Origin: Diplodia intermedia
Taxonomy: Eukaryota > Ascomycota > Dothideomycetes > Botryosphaeriales > Botryosphaeriaceae
Reading direction: 5' to 3'
Length of the DNA stretch: 64,000 bases
Assembly (NCBI GenBank): GCA_021495925.1
Contig: JAKEKT010000001.1
Span: 62,001 to 126,000, forward strand
Within the stretch, counting starts at the first letter, position 1. Every line of letters starts with the position of its first letter. Under the pieces are notes generated by a model, which worked only from the letters and a program-made list of their open reading frames with translations, was not told the origin of the DNA and did not search any database. Of the stretch, positions 56,401 through 64,000 are shown in pieces. Made by a program: the position numbers and the translations under genes.

Positions 56401-58555
56401 CGAGACCATCATCTCATATCGCCTGACCTTCTCGTTCTTCGTGATGATGACCGCCACAGCATTGTCGTCAAACTGTGGTCGACCAGCTCGCCCCAGCATT
56501 TGCATGATCTCGAGGTCTGAACACTCTCGAGTACTTGGATGCACGTATGTGATGGTGTTCTTGATGATGACGAAGTGGCAAGGAAGATTGACTCCGACGG
56601 CCAAAGTCGATGTGCAGCAGATAACTTTGAGCTCTCCGGCAAGGTATGCTTTCTCGACGGCTTGTTTGTCGTTCAGCGAGAGGCCGGCATGATGAAATGC
56701 CACTCCCGTAACTGCGCAATCTGCATGCCGAGGTGAGTACCCCATGCAAAACATATCAACTTCGGAAGGTGAATTTACCACGCAACGCTGTTTCTTCAAA
56801 TATTGGCAACCTCCTTGGCTGTTCCCAGAATCGTTGCCTGGGCTCACTTTCATTCCACCATTTCGCAAGAGAATTTGCGGTCTCCTCGCAAGATTTCCGT
56901 GTGAAGCAGAACACCATAATCGGCTTCTTTTGAGAATACCTGGCGATAATGCCCGGTAATCTACGGGGGGCAAATTAGTTACATCTCCCAAAAGACTTCA
57001 GAATAGCTTACTTGGCATTAAGGACTTTGTCGAAAGCGAAATCGCTTGGGTTATTTCCGCCGAAACCAAGAACATGCTTCTGCAGCTGAACCGGCCTGAA
57101 CTCCTCGCCGAATCTCTCCTTCCGGGCAGGTATGTCCTGGTTGGTGGAATCCTTTCCAAGCCAGGTTGCAATATCTTCGAAATTCGGCACTGTCGCGGAT
57201 AAGGCGACGAAGCGAACGTCCGTACCGACCGACTTCATGCGTGAGACGACAGCCTCAAGGGTAGCACCGCGGTCTTCCTTCAGGATATGGACTTCGTCAA
57301 TGAGGAAGAGTTTGACCATCTGTACCAAGCGTTCGTGATCTTTCCAGCGGCGAGTCATGCTGTCCCACTTCTCTGGAGTGGTGACTATCAGGTCTGCTGT
57401 TTGGACGTCATGCAGCTGTTCGTTCGTCGTGTCGCCTGTGAGTTCCTTGACCTTCAAATCCAAGGGCTTGAATTTTTTCTCCCAATCTCTCTGCCGTTCA
57501 CAACAGAGTGCCTTTGTGGGGGCTTGATAGACGGCTTTGAAGGAGCCACTGGCATGGCCGCTCATCAAGCGCAAGATGGCCAGCTCGAAGATCACTGTTT
57601 TGCCGCTTCCAGTGGGTGCACTCACAACGAAGTTGTTGTCCGTCCCATAAACATCTTTGAAGCATTTGGATTGCACTGCATTGAAGGCCGGGAATGGGAA
57701 GACGGTACGGAACCGATCGGGTAGCTCGTGGGTGGAGACGAGCTCAATGCCTTGGACCAAGGGCATGCCATTTCGCTTAGGCCTCTGGAGAGGCTGGCTC
57801 CTGATGAAATCTGGTTCAAATTCATCCGATGGATCAACCACAGCCCCGCGTTCTTCAACATCCCGCGGTATTTGATGTGGCTTTTGGTGGCGGGATCGCC
57901 GTGGAATAAAGTCCCGCTGGGTGGCACGAAAGCTTGGGCTCGAGGGCAGACCTCGCGGGGATGAGCTGTTTTGGCTCATGAATGGATAGTATGCAGACTG
58001 AGGCTGGGGAGCGTCTAGCGCATGGTGGAATCCGGGTTGACCTGCCTGGAGTCAACCTATGACGTGCTTCGCTACTGCTATTCGCCGTGCAGTATCTCAC
58101 CAGTTCCAGTTCCCTGACAATATCCATGATGAGCCTCAACAGTCCTCGGATATTGCTGCCCGCTGCCCGCAGGTGCAAGCGAAAGCCGTGCGCGACCCTC
58201 CTGTGCTTGCCTGGTTCGGTCATCCTCCGGCTGCCTTAACAAGGCATGGTCTACCCACAGTTAGTGAAGGTCTCACGAATTCACCTTGCTTCTACCTACC
58301 GAAGTCGTCGAATGAGACATCACCCTCGAATTGATCGTAGTCGTGCGGGTGGCGTCTTTCGATGTGACCATCGTTTTCGCGGCGTGACATCTCATGTCGA
58401 TAAAGGCGATACTGTCGGTGGTGCGCTGCGGGCTGGAAGCTTCCGTACCCTCCGTGCGCATCCGTGACCCGTGAGTGCTGTGTGGAGTGACCGCTGTCAT
58501 GCGGGCGAGCCTGGGTCTCAAGACCGTCCAGCATCTCGAAGACGGAGTCGTCCAT
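53427..58555 (-). CDS. MER3: meiotic ATP-dependent DNA helicase Mer3/HFM1
   Basis: Predicted 1493-aa Ski2-like superfamily 2 helicase that promotes interhomologue crossovers. Nine exons: 58300-58555, 57012-58041, 56779-56960, 56378-56720, 56289-56316, 55916-56236, 55282-55866, 55061-55209, 53427-55014; introns 46-72 nt except the first (258 nt). Motifs: Walker A SAPTGSGKT (about 226-234), DEVH (334-337), SAT, then ARYSQKKPIMVFCFTRKSC, FHHAGLSLNDKQ, STLAVGVNLP and QMLGRAGRPQFD. The winged-helix and Sec63-like domains follow (NLIEHLNAEIGLRTIWDLQS; LTPHKISLIIQAVLGG). The roughly 500-residue tail is disordered but contains the Mer3-type zinc finger GKWACNHKCKNKQQCKHTCC. Expression is expected to be meiotic. 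Confidence 0.95.
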
Positions 58556-59201
58556 CTTCAGTGTGAACGTCAAATGCAGGTAGCTGAGGATATCAATACA
58601 AGGAGAATCATACGGTCACGCGTACTGAGTGAGACGGACACAATGGTCGCGTCGTGGAAATTTGAGGTGTGAGGTGAGAGGTGTGGGGAAGATGAGAAGT
58701 GGAAGGCGCGAAGAAGCCGTGAAGGGAGATGCCTAATCTACCAGGCGGGACAGCTTCCAGAAACACCGCCAGCAACTCCGTCTAGAACATGCCACAGTAC
58801 AAATGCAAGCTCTCGGGACAGGTTCCCGATGATATGAGAAAGAAGAGAAACCGTGATTCTTTGACCATCGAATGAATACCTGGCCTCTTACCGCCGCTTG
58901 CGCGCTTGCTTCGCATGTCATAACCCATCTCTTTTCTCATCAGACTGAAGTAAAATGAATACACGCACCGCCTGAAATACACTGTCCAGGCAGTCAAATG
59001 CACGGTGGCCAAGTAATTCGGGCGGACCAATCTTCCTAACGCCAACCAGTGACGCGCCTGCCCCATAGCCTTGCAGTCAACGCAATGCGTGTGAATCCCC
59101 TCCTATCAAAACGAACCCATCCAACCGCCCCTGGTATCATGTTATTTTGTTCCTTTCGCTGACGCAGTCTCCAAACATCAGCTTCCCTGTTTTTTCCGCG
59201 C
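58556..59201. other. intergenic region, no gene seen
   Basis: About 650 bp holding the MER3 promoter and the 3' flank of the transporter gene. Nothing else recognised. Confidence 0.6.
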
Positions 59202-60885
59202 TCATTCCTGACGCTTATCGAAATTGAATCCCTGCCTCTCCATGGTTGGAGTGGTGGGCCTGCTGCTTGACAGAGCTTGATCTGGGCGGGGCACCTTGAG
59301 CCTGTTGCCTCCGCCCGTTCCTGGCGTCATATCGAAGAAGCCATTTTCTCTATCTACAATCGTCTTTTCAAAGCTCGCGATCTTGATTGGCGCTAGACGA
59401 GGCCGGTCATTGCTTGTGTACAGATATGTTGAGAAGAGCACGATGGCGGTGCCGATGACATACTAGGAAAATCAGTTGGAGAGCAATGGCGGGGAAGGGT
59501 AACGTCTGCTTACGTGTCTTGAGATGGTGAAGTCGAAGAACCACACGCTCGCGAGGTAAGACAATAAGATGCTGATACTGGTGGCGAAGTTCTTCGCAAT
59601 GTTGTCGGCATACGACACAACCATCGCGACTACAACGCCGCCGAGTGCTTGCAATCCGATGGCTGCCCAGACCACCCAGTTGTAGCCGACAAAGAAGCCG
59701 TACTTGGCTATGTCTTCTCCATCCATGAACATGACACCCAGGAAAAGTGCCGGAAAAATGGAGTAGAACGATAGCTGGACGTTGCGGACCCATAGACTAG
59801 CCGGCGTGTGGGACTCTTTGAGGATTTTCTCGAAGTAGACGCCTGCCAAACCTGACAGCAGGCAAGCAACTACAACGGCAAACAGTCCGATGGAAGAATT
59901 AAGCTGTGGGTGCTGGAGCGCCACATCTTCCTCAATGCCCTCGTAAGTCGCGGATCTCTTCATTATGTGGTCCGATGTGCGCTTCATAAGCTGCTTAGCA
60001 GTCTCGCTGCCGAGATCCCGGAGCTCCTCGATGCTGCGCGGCCAAAAGAGGCGGGAGCTTTCCAATCGCAAGCTGTCCATGCTGGAAGGATCGTTCCCAG
60101 TGGGCATCTGCACGATAGCAACGCCTGCCATGAGCAGGACAAGGCTGACCCACTTGCGCAATGTCAAACTCCGCCCCAGAAGCGCTACACTAAATAGTGC
60201 AGTTGTAAGGATCTTCATTTGGTATGTGACCTGGAAAGTGGCGGCATCCAAATTGCTGACAGCCACATACTGCAGAGTGTTTTGAAGTGTGTACAGCATC
60301 GCGGGTATGGCCATCTTCCAGCTGTCGCCGGCAAACACGGCGGATGAGAGCGCTTGAAATAGTGTCGTCGCTGGCGTGGACGATGGAAGGGTCGAGGATA
60401 TGTCGTATAGCGCCATCGTGAGAGAGATCGAAAGCTTTAGCACTTCATTCATGAAGACTGCTGTGCTCGTGAAATATCGATGCGGAGTCGTCATCGGCAT
60501 GATGCGTGAGTAATGCATTACCTACCAGCAACCGTTAGCATGCTATTCCACACCGCAGCTTGATATCCAATGGCGCTGTTTGTCCAGCGTTCTCTCATAG
60601 ACTACTCCTAGTCAGGCTGCCGACAGCCATGATCTTTCAACTGCAGGCCGAGTTTCCAGACCATATGAAAGCCGCCAACAGGTATTACGCAACGGACAGA
60701 GGTGGATTCGATCTTGAGGGCGCGGTGCGTACCAATATGAGGGCAGAATTCTGGAAGGTCAACTAGGGTCGAGATTAGCGTATGCTTTAAAGCAGAATCG
60801 CGACAACACGAACAGTGATGAGAGAAAGGGTCCGGAGTGGCATGCCAGCCCAAGAGGCCGACCGACGATCTGAGACCACTCCCAT
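59202..60885 (-). CDS. Golgi nucleotide-sugar transporter (UDP-galactose transporter type)
   Basis: Predicted 456-aa member of the SLC35A/UDP-galactose and CMP-sialate transporter family. Exons 60814-60885, 60733-60762 (30 nt), 59514-60521, 59202-59462; introns 51, 211 and 51 nt. Splicing yields GMPLRTLSLITLTFQNSALILVMHYSRIMP, the conserved first helix. Other family marks are YFTSTAVFMNEVLKL, LQNTLQYVAVSNLDAATFQVTYQMKILTTALFSVALLGRSL, VGVAIVQ-like AGVAIVQMP, GLAGVYFEKILK, and ALGGVVVAMVVSYADNIAKNFATSISI. About ten helices; a cytosolic loop of some 60 residues separates the two halves. Subcellular site (Golgi) and exact sugar are family-based inference. Confidence 0.92.
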
Positions 60886-61704
60886 GGCTGTGCTTCCCTT
60901 GCGGGACGACGGCAGTGTGTGGGAACAAAACGCTGGCGGCGGTTGCGCTCTCGAGGCGTAGAGGACGGTGCTGACGGATAGGGGAGCGAGCGGCGTGGCA
61001 GGCTCAGCTGGGGGATGCGGCGGAGACGAGGACGGGCGTGAGAGCGAGGTTGCAAACAAGGCTGCTTGCAAGGTGTTGGCGGTGACAAACAGAGCAAGAG
61101 TGGCGGGCGTACGCAACGGACGCGCGGAGCACACGGAGCTTTGACGGACACAGACGTGGTGTTGCGATGGGTGTGGAGCGCGGCAACCAAGGATGATGGC
61201 AGCTGCGCGCGCATCCCAGTCGCCGATCTGAGCCTTCACTGTCGCTGCCAGGTTTCTTCGGCAGGCCCTTCCGGCCTGGCGCAGAGCTCTGGGACAGCAC
61301 CTACTAATTGGGGGCCATGCAATTCCCATCACCCGTCGCCCTCGGCGCCCCGCAAATCCTCTCGCGCCCGAGCAACGGGCTCTGGCCTTTCCCCGGATTT
61401 TCGCGGCGCGAGCAGGCGCTGGCCGCTTCACGATCATGTGTGCGTGCGCCACGCATGTGCCGAGCCGTGCCTGAACATCATTTGCTGGTTCTGGCCTGGA
61501 ACCACGGCCGGCATAAACTGCGCAGCTCACGCGCACGCCGCGCACTGCGCTTAATCTGCATGACGCTGAAACTCCCGCTGTGGCTGCTGTCGCTGGAAAC
61601 AGGGAAACTACTGTCAAATTCGTGTCAAGAGTCACGTTGCCCGGCCTTAATGCCAGAGCTCGCATCACGCTCCACGGCCGTTGCGTAATCTACCGCGCAA
61701 ACTC
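60886..61704. other. intergenic region upstream of the transporter gene
   Basis: 820 bp between two minus-strand genes. A minus-strand frame in phase with the transporter's first exon stays open for about 780 nt upstream, but it is Arg/Ala/Cys-rich and unlike the family, so I treat it as 5' flank. Confidence 0.5.
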
Positions 61705-63138
61705 CTACTGCTTGACTCGCTGCCCACCGTGCCCAACAACTTCAACCTCGACCTTCTTGCCCTGCTTTGCCGCGCGCTGCACTTCTTCCTTCCACGTCGG
61801 ATAGTCCGTGTATGCTACTTCCCTGTCCGGGAAGGGACCGTAAAATCGAGAACGGTCGTACATCTTGAGCGGATATCCTTTCTCCAAACGCTCCTTCATG
61901 TCCGGGTTGCTAGTGAAGAAGCGGCCGTAGAGCAGTGCATCATATTTTCCAGACTCGAGAACACCCCATGAGTTTGCGTCGTCCCAACCACCGGCAGAGA
62001 AGAAGGGTGTTGGCTTCGGACCAGCGTTGAAAATATCTCTAAACATTGCCAAGTCAACATTTAGGAGGCCCCACGATTGGAGGAATTTGTCCTTCTGCTC
62101 GGCCGAAAACAATTGCTCATATCTCTGCGTGTTTGTTAGATTCCAATTCTGTCTACTCGTTGGCAACAGGGTACTCACCGGCTCGAGAAAACTGACGTAG
62201 GAAAGTGTCGGGTGGTTCTTCTTGATCTCTCGGCAAAGGTGACCCCAAGTCTCCACACGCTGCTCTCCACGGGCCTGGTTGAACAAACCGAATGGTGACA
62301 ACCGGATTGCCAGATTCTCCTCGCCGATTGCAGATGCGACCTCCGCCATCAGCTCCAAGACAAACTTGCATCTCTTCTCGGGAGAACCACCGTATGCATC
62401 CGTCCTCTTGTTTATATTGGACGACAAGAATTGCTCGGGGAGGTAGCCGTTGCCGCCGTGGATCTCAACACCGTCGAAACCAACCTCCATAGCGGTCTTG
62501 GCTGCCTTCACATAGTCCCCTATCGTCCGCTTGATGTGCTCAACACTCAACTCTATCGGCGGGTATTCCCTGAACTTGACTGGCTTGTCCGCACCGACGG
62601 GAGGGTAGGGGTAGCATTCGTACGGGTCGTCCCAGAGCACGGCAGACGGGGAAACAGCAGGAGTCCCCGTGAAGGGCGTGATGGTGGTGCGGCCGGCATG
62701 CCAGATTTGCGCGTAGATGTAGCCTCCGGCAGCGTGCACTGCATCGGTTACCTTCTTCCACCCAGCGGCTTGCTCGGGAATGAATATGCCGGGAACTCCG
62801 GGCATGCCGTTGCTCTGCAGAGGGCGTCAGTACGCTGGTGCAGTCCCACCTCGGAACTTTGTCCTGATTCGTACCTCCAGGCTCGGCGGAAGCCCTTCGC
62901 TGATAAGAAGCCCCCCATCAGTGGCGCGCTGGCGATAGTGCTCCGCGACCACATCGTCTGGGAACCATAGGCGATTGGGCTTCTCGGGGGTGCTTTCGGT
63001 GCTCAGTGGAACACCTCTGTTGCGAGTCAAGGGCGCAAGGACGACGCGGTGCTTGAGCGTAATCTTGCCGTTGGCGATGTCGAGCGGCGTGAAGAGCTTC
63101 GAGGCGGGGCCCTTTGGGGCATCTATTATCGAACCCAT
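61705..63138 (-). CDS. old yellow enzyme family NADH:flavin oxidoreductase
   Basis: Predicted 439-aa FMN-dependent ene-reductase-type enzyme. Exons 62875-63138, 62179-62814, 61705-62124; introns 60 and 54 nt with GTACGA and GTGAGT donors. Family marks in order: LFTPLDIANGKITLKHRVVLAPLTRNRG near the N-terminus (FMN-binding APLTR), DGGLLISEG, AQIWHAGRTT, the GFDGVEIHGGNGYLPEQFLS barrel strand with substrate-binding His/Asn, LAIRLSPFG, FFSAGGWDDANSW, and YGRFFTSNPDMKERL (phosphate-binding end). The plant-type peroxisomal signal is absent; the protein ends GGQRVKQ. The physiological substrate cannot be told. It is divergent from the gene at the window's right edge. Confidence 0.93.
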
Positions 63139-63347
63139 GGTCTGAGCTGAGCAGGCAACAAGTAGAGGCGGGAGAGCGCACGCTATGAGCTCGCGGACAG
63201 CGCCAGCCTTAGTATTTCACCTGGGCTCCCCGCTAAACGGGGACTTGATTCCTTCCGTGGGAGCGGCAAGAGCAAGGTGCCGGATTTGGCGGCGTAAGGC
63301 GTTAGTGGATTGAAGATCAGGGCATGGTGGACAAGCTGGTGGTGGCT

Positions 63348-63372
63348 GCCTTATCGGCCGGCCTTATCGGCC
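63348..63372. repeat. tandem 12-bp repeat with GATA sites
   Basis: GCCTTATCGGCC occurs twice, separated by one G. Each copy contains TTATC, i.e. GATAA on the minus strand, the core of fungal GATA-factor sites (AreA/NIT2-type). The junction also forms the 8-bp palindrome GGCCGGCC. Confidence 0.65.
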
Positions 63373-63382
63373 CCAACAGTGG

Positions 63383-63410
63383 AGATTCGGCGCGCCCGCA
63401 CGCCGAATCT
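63383..63410. repeat. perfect 10-bp inverted repeat
   Basis: AGATTCGGCG (63383-63392), eight-base spacer, CGCCGAATCT (63401-63410). The arms contain CGG and CCG triplets in inverted orientation, as in Zn2Cys6 regulator sites. It lies only 11 bp after the GATA repeat. Confidence 0.7.
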
Positions 63411-63852
63411 AGGCGCTGCTCAGGGCCGAACAGAACGGAGAGAACGGCAGGGCAACTAATTTTGGTCATCGCGCACGAAACACCGCATGTGTGGCCCCCA
63501 CGGCAGGGGTCCGCCCACGGTCTGCTTGGGATTTTCCGTATTGCCATTGGCCAGGGGCCAGCTTACGGGAACCGAGGGTCCAGGGTCGATTGACTGGCGC
63601 GTCTGCGGGGAATTTTTTCGGATGGGCAAGCGGAGGATGCTGCCAGGGACGCGCGGATCAAGCCGACGGCTTCCATACGAACACGCCTCAGGCCAATTGT
63701 TTTGCGCGTAGTGGGGGCCAACCACACGCGTTTGCTCGATACCGTGCGCCCTACGCTTGTCAATCTGTTGTTCTGCGGAACCTATTTTGACCTGCCCAAC
63801 GCAACACATTGATTTGGCTGTTTCGAAGTCTAACTCTCTCTCACCTGCAAAC

Positions 63853-64000
63853 ATGGTTAGTTTCTGCCGGGGAGATTGACGTCATCAATCGCGACTGACA
63901 CCTCAGGCATCAAGGCACCCGGCGCAACGTCTACCAAGCTCGTCTACCTACACGAAGACAACTTGCGGGAATATGTGGCAAAGGTGACATGCGTCGAGCC
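63853..64000 (+). CDS. probable AlaX-type alanyl-tRNA editing protein, N-terminus (cut by window edge)
   Basis: Only the start lies inside. The model is ATG alone at 63853-63855, a 59-nt intron (GTTAGT..GACTGAC..CATCAAG, 63856-63914), then 63915 onward reading APGATSTKLVYLHEDNLREY. The segment TKLVYLHEDNLREYVAKVTCVE resembles the N-terminus of fungal stand-alone alanyl-tRNA editing-domain proteins, which deacylate mischarged Ser/Gly-tRNA(Ala). No catalytic HxxxH or C...H motif is in view, so the family call is tentative. A competing acceptor (63906) would put the downstream sequence in a frame with an early stop, which favours the chosen site. Confidence 0.45.

Larger units (their letters stand above)
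63139..63852. promoter_or_regulatory. divergent promoter region with repeats
   Basis: 714 bp between the OYE gene and the probable AlaX gene. It holds two tandem 12-bp GATA-containing repeats and a 10-bp inverted repeat (separate entries), plus an ATTGG (CCAAT-box) at about 63545. Regulatory role inferred from position. Confidence 0.5.

Noticed and set aside
60787..61668. Long upstream extension of the nucleotide-sugar transporter N-terminus
   Set aside because: The frame is open but Cys/Arg/Ala-rich and unlike family members, which begin shortly before the first helix. The ATG at 60885 fits better.
1..64000. tRNA, rRNA or CRISPR features
   Set aside because: Reading for B-box-like GGTTCGAATCC motifs with a matching acceptor stem, for 5S-like sequence and for regularly spaced repeats gave no convincing candidate; a covariance-model scan would be the decisive test.

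Overview
The window is a gene-dense, GC-rich piece of a nuclear genome from a filamentous ascomycete (Pezizomycotina). The evidence is short GT..AG introns, mostly 46-75 nt with CTAAC/CTGAC-like branch sites, and lineage-typical genes: a SAT4/Pth11-type receptor-like protein, a LaeA-like methyltransferase, a full-length NUP145 nucleoporin precursor, a fungal STAND N-terminal domain protein, complex I NUO51 and a secreted GH78-type glycosidase. I cannot fix the class or species. There are no operons, ribosome binding sites, CRISPR arrays or prokaryotic elements, and I found no tRNA or rRNA gene.

Layout. 1-13.4 kb is an accessory-looking block: the tail of an unknown gene, a secreted esterase-713-like hydrolase, a SAT4-family membrane protein, a LaeA-like methyltransferase, a head-to-head pair of paralogous secreted proteins of unknown family, and a short-chain dehydrogenase with large low-complexity insertions. 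13.8-17.5 kb holds a small STAND-N-like coiled-coil protein and two damaged genes lying tail to tail: a wrecked NmrA-like reductase and a polytopic membrane protein interrupted by an in-frame TAG. 18-37 kb carries a Mid2-like wall-sensor-type protein, the small mitoribosomal protein mS37/MRP10 head to head with a large acidic disordered protein, another single-span membrane protein, an RraA-like aldolase, a GH78-type glycosidase, a short cluster of degenerate repeats and an uncharacterised coiled-coil protein.

37.5-64 kb is mostly conserved housekeeping: complex I 51 kDa subunit (NUO51), centrin (CDC31), NUP145, V-ATPase subunit a (VPH1), the meiotic helicase MER3/HFM1, a nucleotide-sugar transporter, an old-yellow-enzyme oxidoreductase, and at the right edge the start of a probable AlaX-type alanyl-tRNA editing protein.

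Exon structures were rebuilt by hand from splice signals plus reading-frame continuity; every multi-exon model given with full coordinates closes in frame. Three genes contain very small internal exons (14, 28 and 30 nt), and the three-exon mS37 gene is spread over short frames that a simple ORF scan does not join. The best candidate for something undescribed is the divergent pair of secreted, helix-rich paralogues at 8260-10955.
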